From contig CAJUHH010000015.1 in the NCBI GenBank assembly GCA_910585965.1, forward strand, positions 31,394-95,393: a stretch of DNA of 64,000 bases, given 5' to 3'. Below, one piece after another: positions 51,499 to 59,705 of this stretch (position 1 is the first letter of the stretch; each line of letters begins with the position of its first letter). Under the pieces are notes generated by a model that ran no database searches, was not told the DNA's origin, and saw only the letters and a program-made list of their open reading frames with translations. This stretch comes from an uncultured Lachnospiraceae bacterium. Its GTDB lineage: Bacteria; Bacillota; Clostridia; Lachnospirales; Lachnospiraceae. The translations under genes were made by a program, and so were the position numbers.

Positions 51499-54162
51499 CT
51501 ATTTCGCCTCATACCAGTTCCTTCCGGTATGCATATCCACTTCCAGCGTAACAGCCAGTTCCGCCGCCGCCTTCATTTCTTCGTCCAGAATAGTCTTCAC
51601 TTCCTGCGTTTCTTCTTCCGCCGTCTCGATCAAAAGTTCATCGTGTACTTGGAGGATGAGCCTGGAAGATAAATTTTCTTCTTTTAATCTCCGCCACACC
51701 CTGATCATGGCGATTTTAATAATATCCGCCGCCGTACCCTGGATCGGGGAATTCATCGCCACTCTTTCCCCAAAGGAACGCTGCATAAAATTGCTGGATG
51801 CAAGCTCCGGCACCGGCCTCCTGCGCCCGAACATCGTCGTCACATAACCGTTCTTTTTCGCGTTTTCCACCTGCTTATCCAGAAATTTCTTCACTTCCGG
51901 ATACGTTGCAAAATATTGCTCGATATACTCCGCTGCCTCTTTTCTCGAAATACTCAGATCCTGGCTCAGCCCAAAAGAACTGATGCCATATACAATGCCA
52001 AAGTTGACGGCTTTGGCATTTCTCCGCTGCAGATCCGTCACCTCTTCAAAAGGCGTATGGAATACTTTGGAAGCCGTAATCCTGTGGATATCCTCATCCA
52101 TTTTATATGCCTCTATCAGCTGGGCATCCTCCGACATATGCGCCAGAACCCTCAGCTCGATCTGGGAATAGTCCGCATCCGTAAATACAAACCCCTCTTT
52201 CGGGACAAATACTTTCCGTATCAGCCTCCCGAGTTCCATCCTCATCGGAATATTCTGCAAATTCGGTTCCGTCGAACTGATCCGCCCCGTAGCCGTGATC
52301 GTCTGGTTAAAGGTGCTGTGTATCCTTTGGTCTTCCCCGATATAAGCCGCCAAGCCTTCCGCATAAGTGGATTTTAACTTCACAAGCCCCCTATATTCCA
52401 AAATTTCCTCCACAATCGGATGGTCCTTGGCAAGCTTATCCAATACATCCGCTGCCGTGGAGTATCCTGTCTTTGTCTTTTTCCCTCCCGGAAGCCCCAT
52501 CTTTTCAAACAAAATTTCTCCCAGCTGCTTGGGGGAATTGATGTTGAAATCGCATCCCGCTTTCTGATGAATGCTCTCCTCCAGTTCCCCGATCCTTCCA
52601 TTCAGCGCTTCCCCGTATGCGCGCAGCTCGTCCGGCTTTACCTTAACGCCCTCTTTTTCCATACAATACAGCACATAGGAAAGGGGCATTTCGATCTCTT
52701 CCATCAGCCGTTCCATCCCTGTCTGCCTGAGTCTGTCCTTTAAGACGGGAGCGGCCATCCAGTCCACATATGCGAGGAAACATGCATATTCCATAACTTC
52801 CTTTTCCTTCTCTTCCGCCGCCTTTTTCAAAGAAGTTTTTCCAAACCGCTGCGCCCTCCCGGGAATCGTCAGACCCAGATATTCCGAAGCGATATCCTCC
52901 GGCCCATAATCATTTTTCAAAGGATTCAGCAAATATGCCGCGATCAATAGATCGAACAGCCCTTTCGTCTCATCCGTTTTTATATATTCATACTTATTTT
53001 TAATATCAAAAGTGACAAACCGCATGCCGGTTCTTTCCTTTTCCGCCGCCGCTTCTTCCAGCCCGCCCAGCAGATATTCCCTTGTCAGAAATCCTTCCGG
53101 CCTCAGGAAATAGACTTCTTTTTCCCCGAAAGCCAAAGAAATCCCGATAAAGTCTTTCTCCCGGCGGCTGTCTTCTATAATCTCGAAAGCCGCCCATTTT
53201 TCTTTCTCCAATCGTTTCAGTTTCTGAAAAAGCCTTTCTGCTTCTCCTAGATCCGTCACGGTCCTGAAGTATTCCGTTTCTTTATTTTCCATCCCATGCT
53301 TCTCGAAACGGCCCAATATATTTTTAAATCCAAGCCGCTGAAAAATTTTATAAGCATCCTCCGTATAAAAATCCCTGATTCTGGCATCCTCATACGAAAA
53401 ATCAACATCTCCGTCCACTTTGATCGTCGCCAGTTCCTTGCTCAAATCCGCAAGATCCCTGTTAGCGGCCAAAGATTCCCTGACAGACTTCTTCGTCACC
53501 TCTTCCAAATGTTCATAAATTCCTTCCAACGATCCGAAGCGCACCATCAAATCCGTCGCCGTCTTCTCGCCGACTTTAGGCACGCCGGGAATATTATCCG
53601 CCGTATCTCCCATCAGCGCCTTTAAGTCAATGAACTGCACCGGATTCACCTGATATTTGGCTTCTACATCCGAAGCATAATAATCTTCTATTTCCGTCTT
53701 GCCGCCCTTCGTTTTCGGTATCCGTATCTTAATATGGGAAGAAGCAATCTGCAAAAGATCCCTGTCCCCGGAAATCAGCGAAACTTCCAGCCCTTCCTTT
53801 TCCGACCGCTTCGCCAGAGTACCCAGAATATCATCCGCTTCCAGCCCTGGTTTCTCCACCGTGCGTATTCCCATTGCCCCAAGAACTTCCTTCATCACAG
53901 GAACCTGCTCGCGCAGCTCTTCCGGCATAGGTTTTCTCGTCCCCTTATATTCACTGTAAATCTGATGCCTGAAGGTGGGTTCATGCACATCAAAGGCCAC
54001 TGCCAGATATTCTGGCTGTTCCTCGTCCAGGATTTTAAACATAATATTCAAAAAACCATAAACAGCATTCGTATGAAGCCCTTCCGAATTGCTTAAGTCA
54101 GGCACTCCATAGAACGCCCTGTTCAAAATACTATGCCCGTCAATCAATACTATTTTTTCCAT
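51499..54162 (-). CDS. polA: DNA polymerase I
   Basis: Repair and Okazaki-fragment polymerase, about 887 residues (ATG at 54162; a second ATG 9 bases upstream is possible). N-terminal 5' nuclease domain: LIDGHSILNRAFYG, GLEADDILGTLA, SGDRDLLQ, GDTADNIPGVPKVGEKTA. The middle domain lacks the acidic proofreading residues (WAAFEIIED in place of the DxE motif), so proofreading is probably absent as in Bacillus. The polymerase domain has motif A DADYSQIELRVLAHMS, motif B RRNAKAVNFGIVYG and motif C QVHDELLIE. It follows the small zinc-finger gene by about 21 bases. Confidence 0.96.
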   Translation of the reverse strand: MEKIVLIDGHSILNRAFYGVPDLSNSEGLHTNAVYGFLNIMFKILDEEQPEYLAVAFDVHEPTFRHQIYSEYKGTRKPMPEELREQVPVMKEVLGAMGIRTVEKPGLEADDILGTLAKRSEKEGLEVSLISGDRDLLQIASSHIKIRIPKTKGGKTEIEDYYASDVEAKYQVNPVQFIDLKALMGDTADNIPGVPKVGEKTATDLMVRFGSLEGIYEHLEEVTKKSVRESLAANRDLADLSKELATIKVDGDVDFSYEDARIRDFYTEDAYKIFQRLGFKNILGRFEKHGMENKETEYFRTVTDLGEAERLFQKLKRLEKEKWAAFEIIEDSRREKDFIGISLAFGEKEVYFLRPEGFLTREYLLGGLEEAAAEKERTGMRFVTFDIKNKYEYIKTDETKGLFDLLIAAYLLNPLKNDYGPEDIASEYLGLTIPGRAQRFGKTSLKKAAEEKEKEVMEYACFLAYVDWMAAPVLKDRLRQTGMERLMEEIEMPLSYVLYCMEKEGVKVKPDELRAYGEALNGRIGELEESIHQKAGCDFNINSPKQLGEILFEKMGLPGGKKTKTGYSTAADVLDKLAKDHPIVEEILEYRGLVKLKSTYAEGLAAYIGEDQRIHSTFNQTITATGRISSTEPNLQNIPMRMELGRLIRKVFVPKEGFVFTDADYSQIELRVLAHMSEDAQLIEAYKMDEDIHRITASKVFHTPFEEVTDLQRRNAKAVNFGIVYGISSFGLSQDLSISRKEAAEYIEQYFATYPEVKKFLDKQVENAKKNGYVTTMFGRRRPVPELASSNFMQRSFGERVAMNSPIQGTAADIIKIAMIRVWRRLKEENLSSRLILQVHDELLIETAEEETQEVKTILDEEMKAAAELAVTLEVDMHTGRNWYEAK

Positions 54163-54183
54163 ACTTCCCATATCCCCGTTACT

Positions 54184-54507
54184 TTACAGCACTATGATTA
54201 AAACAATAATTGTTACAATGGTTATAATCGCCAGAATTTCTATGGCATATACCAAGAAGTGGAATACCTCTCGTATTTTCATCCTCCGCCTGGCATCCTC
54301 CATCATCCAGTCAAACTCCTTTTGCAAGTCGAAGGTATTCCCCTCTTCCAGCCTCGCCATCCCTTCCTGTACAAGAAACTGTATGCTGAGTTCTTCTTTG
54401 CATTCTTTGCATTCTTCTATGTGGTTCAAAAAATTCCTCAGTTCCCTGCTATTTAATTTATGATTCAAAAAATCCGGTATCATTTTTATTACTTCTTTGC
54501 AATCCAT
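54184..54507 (-). CDS. Small zinc-finger membrane protein, anti-sigma-like (zf-HC2 type)
   Basis: 107 residues. The N-terminus MDCKEVIKMIPDFLN and the later HIEECKECKEEL (H-x3-C-x2-C) match the zinc-binding anti-sigma fold (zf-HC2). A C-terminal membrane segment of about 25 residues (YAIEILAIITIVTIIVLI) ends the protein, so the finger is cytoplasmic. No sigma factor gene is nearby. Directly upstream of polA, so probably co-transcribed. ATG 54507 has GGGGAG 8 bases upstream; a weak promoter TTTCAA-17-TATAGT may lie around 54560-54590. Confidence 0.75.
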   Translation of the reverse strand: MDCKEVIKMIPDFLNHKLNSRELRNFLNHIEECKECKEELSIQFLVQEGMARLEEGNTFDLQKEFDWMMEDARRRMKIREVFHFLVYAIEILAIITIVTIIVLIIVL

Positions 54508-54656
54508 AGCAGCTCCCCGATCATTCTCTTACGTATATTTCTTTATCCTATGCTGGGATACTCTCATGCGACATACCCATACTTTATTTACTATACACTA
54601 AAATCAAGTTTTTTGAAAGTATTCCATGAAAATTAATTTGGGAAAGCACTGCGCAT

Positions 54657-54694
54657 AAAAAAATCGAACTACAGTAAAAAAGCTGTAGTCCGAT
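54657..54694 (-). terminator. Terminator after nagB
   Basis: Minus strand: 12-bp stem ATCGGACTACAG / CTGTAGTTCGAT (one G-U), 8-base loop, then seven T. The T-run is followed by ATGCGCAG, the same junction seen at the start of the dispersed repeat copies. Confidence 0.9.
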
Positions 54695-54746
54695 CTTCTC
54701 ATAAAATTCTTCCCCGCATCATAATCCAATACGTAATGATTATTTA

Positions 54747-55478
54747 TTACATTTTTACCAGAGAAAGCGCTGCCTCGTCTGCCACTACCGTTACATTGGG
54801 ATGAAGCTGTAAAACCGATGCCTGAACCTTCGGTGTAATCGGTCCGAAGAATGCATCCCTTACAATGGCTGCCTTATCTTCCCCGCTGACTACCACCAGA
54901 ACCGATTTCGCCATCATAATCGTTTTAATGCCCATCGTATACGCCTGCTTTGGCACATCATCATACGATGCAAAAAATCTCTTATTTGCTTCAATTGTAG
55001 AAGGCGTCAAATCCACGCAATGCGTTTCCGGAATAAATTCATCCGCCGGCTCATTAAATCCGATATGCCCATTGTGTCCAAGTCCTAAAAGCTGCAAATC
55101 AATGCCGCCTACCGACTCGATCACTTTGTTATAATCAGCACATGCCTTATCGCTGTCCGGTTCGGTTCCATCAGGAAGATGCGTATTGTCCTTGTTTATA
55201 TTCACCTTGCTGAAAAGATGGTCATTCATGAAATAATAATAGCTCTGGTCATTATCCCTCGTCAGTCCTTTATATTCATCCAGATTCACAGATGTCACCT
55301 TTGAGAAATCCAGATCACCTTTCTCGTACCATTCCACCAGCTGCTCATAAGTCCCAATCGGCGTAGAACCCGTCGCCAGCCCAAGAACACAATCCGGCTT
55401 TACGATTACCTGGGCTGAAATAATATTAGCAGCCTTTCTGCTCATATCCTTATAATCTTTTGCTTTAATTATTCTCAT
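54747..55478 (-). CDS. nagB: Glucosamine-6-phosphate deaminase
   Basis: Converts glucosamine-6-phosphate to fructose-6-phosphate and ammonia. It has 243 residues from the ATG at 55478 (MRIIKAKDYKDMSRKAANI, TAGGAG 7 bases upstream). Conserved stretches: LGLATGSTPIGTYEQLVEWY, VNLDEYKGL and LQLLGLGHNGHIGFNEP with the active-site Asp/His region, then FNEPADEF. It lies 11 bases after ptsH, linking amino-sugar catabolism with PTS transport. No nagA is adjacent. Confidence 0.95.
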   Translation of the reverse strand: MRIIKAKDYKDMSRKAANIISAQVIVKPDCVLGLATGSTPIGTYEQLVEWYEKGDLDFSKVTSVNLDEYKGLTRDNDQSYYYFMNDHLFSKVNINKDNTHLPDGTEPDSDKACADYNKVIESVGGIDLQLLGLGHNGHIGFNEPADEFIPETHCVDLTPSTIEANKRFFASYDDVPKQAYTMGIKTIMMAKSVLVVVSGEDKAAIVRDAFFGPITPKVQASVLQLHPNVTVVADEAALSLVKM

Positions 55479-55489
55479 TTCTGCTCCTA

Positions 55490-55747
55490 TCACAAATTGG
55501 TTTCAAAGAATTTCTTCAAAGCTGCGATCGCCTCTGCCTCGTCAGGTCCTTCTGCCGTACAAGTAACAGTCGTTCCCTTTTTTGCGCCAGCGCCCATAAG
55601 CGCCATGATTTTCTTTGCATCCGCTTTCTTTGTGCCGGTATCCACCGTAATGGTACTCTTAAAAGCCGCCGCCTGCTTTACCAACAGTCCCGCAGGTCTT
55701 GCATGAATCCCCAGCTCATCTTTAATTGTGTACTTAAACTCCTGCAT
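55490..55747 (-). CDS. ptsH: Phosphocarrier protein HPr with Lys at position 46
   Basis: General PTS phosphocarrier, 85 residues from the ATG at 55747 (AAAGGAG 9 bases upstream). The active His15 is in LGIHARPAGLLV. The regulatory serine position is KKADAKKIMALMGAGAKKG: residue 46 is Lys, so HPr kinase control at Ser46 seems absent here. It heads the ptsH-nagB operon with its own promoter. An ORF extension upstream to 55846 runs through the leader and is rejected. Confidence 0.95.
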   Translation of the reverse strand: MQEFKYTIKDELGIHARPAGLLVKQAAAFKSTITVDTGTKKADAKKIMALMGAGAKKGTTVTCTAEGPDEAEAIAALKKFFETNL

Positions 55748-55762
55748 AATATATTTCTCCTT

Positions 55763-55800
55763 TCTTTCTTCCCTTTGCAAGTCTTTCTTCCCTTTGCAAG
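55763..55800 (-). repeat. Tandem 19-bp direct repeat in the ptsH leader
   Basis: Two perfect copies (55763-55781 and 55782-55800), minus-strand unit CTTGCAAAGGGAAGAAAGA. Lies just before the ribosome site of ptsH in a leader of about 125 bases. Confidence 0.85.
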
Positions 55801-55880
55801 GATTTCTATCGCCATACTTTATTCCGGCAGTATCCTGTTGTTCCATTTACTGCCAGATTCTCCACAAAATATCTGGGTAT

Positions 55881-55909
55881 ATAATAACAATTTATACAAT
55901 TTCTGTCAA
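55881..55909 (-). promoter_or_regulatory. Promoter of ptsH-nagB
   Basis: Minus strand: -35 TTGACA, 17-base spacer, -10 TATTAT, about 130 bases before the ptsH ATG. No clear catabolite-responsive element is seen. The AT-rich stretch 55910-56016 upstream holds nothing I can recognise. Confidence 0.85.
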
Positions 55910-56016
55910 GCAAATAAAACTTTTTTTGTATTTTATGTTCAATTTATTTTTCTCATATTTCATTCGATTATACATTATGCAAAACGCATGAACCAAATTT
56001 TATCTGCACAGATCTT

Positions 56017-56111
56017 TGCAATCGAGTAGGGGAAAAACTTTTCCCCTACTCGCGCGCGGCCCGCATGCTGCGTCAGCAGCAAACTTCCATATGTGGGGCC
56101 TGCGCATAAAA
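56017..56111 (-). repeat. Dispersed repeat, copy 1 (after tRNA-Leu terminator)
   Basis: About 95 bp; shares with copy 2 (62725-62820) an invariant core CATATGGAAGTTTGCTGCTG followed by ACGCAGCATG, then GGGCCGCGC-like sequence, and the ends TTTTATGCRCAGG and GATTGCA. Holds a small hairpin GCTGC-TGAC-GCAGC and a 10-bp perfect stem (56023-56032 with 56043-56052). Begins exactly at the T-run of the tRNA-Leu terminator. Confidence 0.88.
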
Positions 56112-56140
56112 AAACTGCCGCACTCCTCTTAGTGCGACAG
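56108..56140 (-). terminator. Terminator after tRNA-Leu
   Basis: Minus strand: 10-bp stem CTGTCGCACT / AGTGCGGCAG (one G-U), 6-base loop, then seven T. Its T-run overlaps the start of repeat copy 1. Confidence 0.9.
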
Positions 56141-56148
56141 GTTTTCCA

Positions 56149-56232
56149 TGCCGATGACGAGACTTGAACTCGTACAATGTTGCCATCGTCAGATTTTGAG
56201 TCTGATGCGTCTGCCAATTCCGCCACATCGGC
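56149..56232 (-). tRNA. tRNA-Leu (anticodon CAA)
   Basis: Minus strand: acceptor GCCGATG / CATCGGC, D-arm GGCGGAATTGGCAGACGC, anticodon stem TCAGA/TCTGA with loop CTCAAAA (anticodon CAA), a long variable arm (class II), T-loop GTTCAAGTC. 84 bases with discriminator A; CCA not encoded. Confidence 0.95.
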
Positions 56233-56255
56233 TTATCCTTATTCAGCCAGTATCT

Positions 56256-56298
56256 AACAGCCGAGTAATATAATACCATACTCGGCTGTTGTTGACAA
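56256..56298 (-). promoter_or_regulatory. tRNA-Leu promoter overlapping a 12-bp inverted repeat
   Basis: Minus strand: -35 TTGTCA (56293-56298), 17-base spacer ending TGG, -10 TATTAT (56270-56275). A perfect 12-bp inverted repeat AACAGCCGAGTA / TACTCGGCTGTT (56256-56267 and 56279-56290) with an 11-base loop encloses the -10. It has no T-run, so it is either the 3' hairpin of lysA, an operator, or both. Confidence 0.7.
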
Positions 56299-56306
56299 GT
56301 CATTTT

Positions 56307-57584
56307 TTAAAATTCTTTTTTTAAATTCTCATAAACATCCAACCCGTCAAAGGTAGCAAAATAATCTTCCGGCCGTTCCGCCCTGCGGATCAGCTGCACG
56401 CTGCCGTCTTCCCTCAGAAGAAGCTCTGCCGATTTTAATTTCCCGTTATAGTTATATCCCATGGAAAAACCATGGGCGCCCGTATCATGGATCACAAGAT
56501 AATCCCCTTTTTCAATCTTCGGCAGCATCCTGTCCACGGCAAATTTATCGTTATTCTCGCACAAGGAGCCTACCACGTCATACCGATAGCCGCAGGGTTC
56601 CTTTTCCTTCCCAAGCACTGTGATATGATGGTATGAGCCATACATCGCCGGGCGCATCAGATTGACCGCACAAGCATCCACCCCGATATATTCCTTATGG
56701 ATATGCTTTTCATGGATTGCCTTTGTCACAAGCGCTCCATAAGGCCCCATCATAAACCGCCCCATCTCCGTATAAATAGCCACATCCCCCATTCCGGCAG
56801 GAACAAGTATCTTCTCATATGCCTTTCTTACGCCTTCGCCGATCGCATAAATGTCATTCCCTGCCTGTCCCGGTTCATACGGAATTCCAACGCCCCCTGA
56901 CAGATTAATGAATTGAATTGCCGCGCCCGTTTCCTCTTTCAGCCGCACGGCCATTTCAAACAACTGTCCTGCCAGCACAGGATAATACTCATTCGTCACC
57001 GTATTGCTCGCTAAAAAAGCATGAATACCAAAATTTTTCACGCCCTTTTCCTTCAATATGCGAAACCCTTCAAACATCTGTTCCGAAGTAAATCCATACT
57101 TGGAATCCCCCGGATTGTCCATAATCCCATTGCTCATCGTAAATACACCGCCCGGATTATACCGGCAGCTTATGGTTTCCGGAAGTTTTCCCAGAATTTC
57201 TTCCAGATAATCGATGTGAGTAATATCATCCAGGTTAATGATCGCTCCCAGCCTGGCGGCATATGCATATTCTTCGGCCGGAGTTTCATTGGAAGAAAAC
57301 ATGATGTCCTTCCCCGTCACGCCGACCGCCGCGCTCAGCATAAGCTCCGTCATAGAGGAACAGTCGCATCCGCATCCATATTCTTTTAATATCTGTATCA
57401 GATAAGGATTAGGCGTCGCTTTCACCGCAAAATATTCCTTAAATCCCGGATTCCATGAAAAAGCTTCCCTTACCGCCCGTGCATTTTCCCTGATCCCCTT
57501 TTCATCATAAATATGGAAAGGAGTCGGATAATCCTTTACAATCTCCTCTATCATTTCCTTTGTCACAAATGGTTCTTTTTTCAT
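56307..57584 (-). CDS. lysA: Diaminopimelate decarboxylase-type PLP enzyme
   Basis: Fold III PLP decarboxylase, 425 residues from the ATG at 57584 (GAGGAGA 4-5 bases upstream). The PLP lysine is in YFAVKATPNPYLI (about 50), and CDCSSMTELMLS follows. Other motifs: SCRYNPGG, FGIHAFLAS, INLSGGVGIPYEPGQ and the substrate-site Cys in VGSLCENNDKFA. The DAP decarboxylase identity is most likely; related decarboxylases for ornithine, arginine or carboxynorspermidine share the fold and cannot be fully excluded. It follows ung by 14 bases. Confidence 0.82.
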   Translation of the reverse strand: MKKEPFVTKEMIEEIVKDYPTPFHIYDEKGIRENARAVREAFSWNPGFKEYFAVKATPNPYLIQILKEYGCGCDCSSMTELMLSAAVGVTGKDIMFSSNETPAEEYAYAARLGAIINLDDITHIDYLEEILGKLPETISCRYNPGGVFTMSNGIMDNPGDSKYGFTSEQMFEGFRILKEKGVKNFGIHAFLASNTVTNEYYPVLAGQLFEMAVRLKEETGAAIQFINLSGGVGIPYEPGQAGNDIYAIGEGVRKAYEKILVPAGMGDVAIYTEMGRFMMGPYGALVTKAIHEKHIHKEYIGVDACAVNLMRPAMYGSYHHITVLGKEKEPCGYRYDVVGSLCENNDKFAVDRMLPKIEKGDYLVIHDTGAHGFSMGYNYNGKLKSAELLLREDGSVQLIRRAERPEDYFATFDGLDVYENLKKEF

Positions 57585-57598
57585 CTTTCTCCTCATTT

Positions 57599-58279
57599 CT
57601 ATCCAATATCTTCAATCTGCCAGTCAATCGGTTCTACCCCGTTTTCTGCCAAAAATTCATTGGCTCTGCTGAAATGCCTGCACCCAAAAAAACCCCGGTA
57701 TGCAGATAACGGACTGGGATGGGGCGCTTTCAATATAAGATGCCTGGGATTCGTCAGCATCGACATCTTGTTCTGCGCCGGTCTTCCCCATAAAAAATAA
57801 ACGATCGGCCGATCCTGGGCATTGACCGCTTCAATTACCGCATCCGTAAACATTTCCCATCCCTTTCCCTGATGGGAATTCGCCTGATGGGCCCTTACGG
57901 TAAGCACCGTATTTAAAAGCAAAACTCCCTGATCCGCCCATTTTTTCAAATATCCGTTATTCGGAATGCGGCATCCAATATCATCATGCAGTTCCTGATA
58001 AATATTTTGCAGGGAAGGAGGAATATTCTTTTGATCCGGCAGCACGGAAAAGCTTAATCCATGGGCCTGATGTTCGTTATGGTACGGATCCTGCCCCAAC
58101 AGCAGTACCTTTACCTTGCTCAAAGGCGTAAAATGAAATGCATTGAAAATATCATCCGCCGGCGGATATATCACCGCTTTGCTATACTCTCCCTGAACAA
58201 ACTGAAAAAGCTGCCTATAATACGGCTTGGAAAATTCCGGCTTTAGTGCATCCAGCCAGTCATTTTGAATCATTGCCAT
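57599..58279 (-). CDS. ung: Uracil-DNA glycosylase (family 1)
   Basis: Removes uracil from DNA. It has 226 residues with the catalytic water-activating motif LLGQDPYHNEHQAHGLSFSV (Asp in GQDPYH) and the DNA-intercalation motif HPSPLSAYRGFFG, both intact. Length is normal. AAAGGAG lies 10 bases before the ATG. It follows hisF by 21 bases. Confidence 0.96.
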   Translation of the reverse strand: MAMIQNDWLDALKPEFSKPYYRQLFQFVQGEYSKAVIYPPADDIFNAFHFTPLSKVKVLLLGQDPYHNEHQAHGLSFSVLPDQKNIPPSLQNIYQELHDDIGCRIPNNGYLKKWADQGVLLLNTVLTVRAHQANSHQGKGWEMFTDAVIEAVNAQDRPIVYFLWGRPAQNKMSMLTNPRHLILKAPHPSPLSAYRGFFGCRHFSRANEFLAENGVEPIDWQIEDIG

Positions 58280-58300
58280 TCTTTCGTACTCCTTTTCTCT

Positions 58301-59062
58301 CTACAGCCTTACCGATACTCCCTGCTCCTTCAAAAATTTTTTTACCTCGCCTATTTCCAATTCTTTATAGTGAAACAGCGATGCCGCCAGAGCCGCGTCC
58401 GCCTGTCCCTCCGCCAGAGCCGCGTAAAAATCTTCCAGCTTCCCGGCGCCGCCGGATGCTATGACTGGCACAGAAACATTTTCAGCGATTGTCCTTGTCA
58501 ATTCTATATCATACCCCGTTTTCGTACCGTCACAATCCATACTGGTCAAAAGAATCTCGCCGGCACCTATTCTATCCGCTTTCATCGCCCATTCCACCGC
58601 ATCCAGCCCGGTATCCACCCGGCCTCCATGCTTATAAACGTTCCAGCCGGATCCATCCTCCCGCTTTTTCGCATCGATTGCCACTACCACGCACTGGCGG
58701 CCGAATATTTCTGCCGCCTGGCAAATCAGTTCAGGGTTATCGATCGCGGAAGAATTGATCGAAACTTTATCCGCCCCTTCCCTGAGTATCGCTTTAAAAT
58801 CCTCTACCGTGCGGATTCCCCCTCCTACCGTAAAAGGAATGAACACTTTTTCAGCCACGCGCCGCACCATATCCACGACAGTCGCCCTAGCATCAGAAGA
58901 TGCCGTGATATCAAGAAATACCAGTTCGTCCGCCCCTTCCCTGTCATAAGCAGCCGCTATTTCCACCGGGTCGCCCGCATCCTTCAAATTTACAAAATTA
59001 ACGCCCTTTACCACTCTTCCGTTATGTACATCCAGGCAAGGGATAATACGCTTTGTATGCAC
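58301..59062 (-). CDS. hisF: Imidazole glycerol phosphate synthase cyclase subunit HisF
   Basis: Cyclase half of the IGP synthase: makes IGP and AICAR from PRFAR using ammonia from HisH. It has 253 residues, a (beta/alpha)8 barrel starting RIIPCLDVHNGRVVKGVNF with catalytic Asp11 equivalent, second catalytic Asp in SMDCDGTKTGYD, phosphate sites GGGIRT and ASGGAG. The start is GTG at 59062, directly after the hisH TAA, with GGGAGGG 8 bases upstream. No other his genes in the window. Confidence 0.95.
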   Translation of the reverse strand: MHTKRIIPCLDVHNGRVVKGVNFVNLKDAGDPVEIAAAYDREGADELVFLDITASSDARATVVDMVRRVAEKVFIPFTVGGGIRTVEDFKAILREGADKVSINSSAIDNPELICQAAEIFGRQCVVVAIDAKKREDGSGWNVYKHGGRVDTGLDAVEWAMKADRIGAGEILLTSMDCDGTKTGYDIELTRTIAENVSVPVIASGGAGKLEDFYAALAEGQADAALAASLFHYKELEIGEVKKFLKEQGVSVRL

Positions 59063-59683
59063 TTATTTTCCCTCCCTCTGTATTCCAATAAAATTACGGA
59101 GAATTGTAAGCCCCGCCTCCGAACTTTTTTCCGGATGGAACTGGCAGGCAAATACATTATCCTTTTCCACAGAAGCATGAATCAGCGTATTGTACTCTGT
59201 CACAGCGGTGACAATATCCTCTTCTTTTGCTTTCAAATAATAAGAATGGACAAAATATACGTAAGCCCCCTCCGAGATGCCTTCAAATAATTTTCCCCTC
59301 CTTGGATAAGCCAGGGAGTTCCAGCCGATCTGCGGAACTTTTCCGCCCCCTTTTTCGGGTATTTTAATAACTTCCCCCTTAAGAATCCCCAGTCCTGCAA
59401 CGCCTTCGCATTCCTCGCTTTGTTCAAACAGCAGCTGAAGCCCAAGACAAATACCAAGAAACGGAGTCCCCCTGCCAATGGTTTCTTTTATTACCTCTTC
59501 CAATCCATAGCTGCGAATTCTCTCCATCGCCTTTCCAAAAGAACCCACGCCTGGCAAAATTACCCTGTCTGCTTCCAGGATCTCTTCCTTCTCCCTCGTC
59601 ACAGAAGCCTTTTCCCCAAGAAAAAGAAGGGCTTTTTCCACACTTTTTATATTTCCCGCATCATAATCAATTATTGCTGTCAT
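59063..59683 (-). CDS. hisH: Imidazole glycerol phosphate synthase glutaminase subunit HisH
   Basis: Class I glutamine amidotransferase that feeds ammonia to HisF. 206 residues from the ATG at 59683 (MTAIIDYDAGNIKSVEKALL); upstream ATGs to 59731 overlap the preceding gene and add non-family residues. Nucleophile Cys in PFLGICLGLQLLFE, His/Glu of the triad in CQFHPEKSSEAG. Directly adjacent to hisF. The ribosome site is weak, perhaps relying on coupling with the large upstream gene. Confidence 0.94.
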   Translation of the reverse strand: MTAIIDYDAGNIKSVEKALLFLGEKASVTREKEEILEADRVILPGVGSFGKAMERIRSYGLEEVIKETIGRGTPFLGICLGLQLLFEQSEECEGVAGLGILKGEVIKIPEKGGGKVPQIGWNSLAYPRRGKLFEGISEGAYVYFVHSYYLKAKEEDIVTAVTEYNTLIHASVEKDNVFACQFHPEKSSEAGLTILRNFIGIQREGK

Positions 59684-59705
59684 ACGCCGTTGCTTTTTAT
59701 CTCCA

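Noticed and set aside
55748..55846. N-terminal extension of ptsH
   Set aside because: It spans the tandem-repeat leader; family length and the AAAGGAG site fix the start at 55747.
55975..56226. Open frame of 83 aa across tRNA-Leu and repeat copy 1
   Set aside because: It lies inside the tRNA and repeat; conserved residues with copy 2 follow from DNA-level repeat identity, with no ribosome site.
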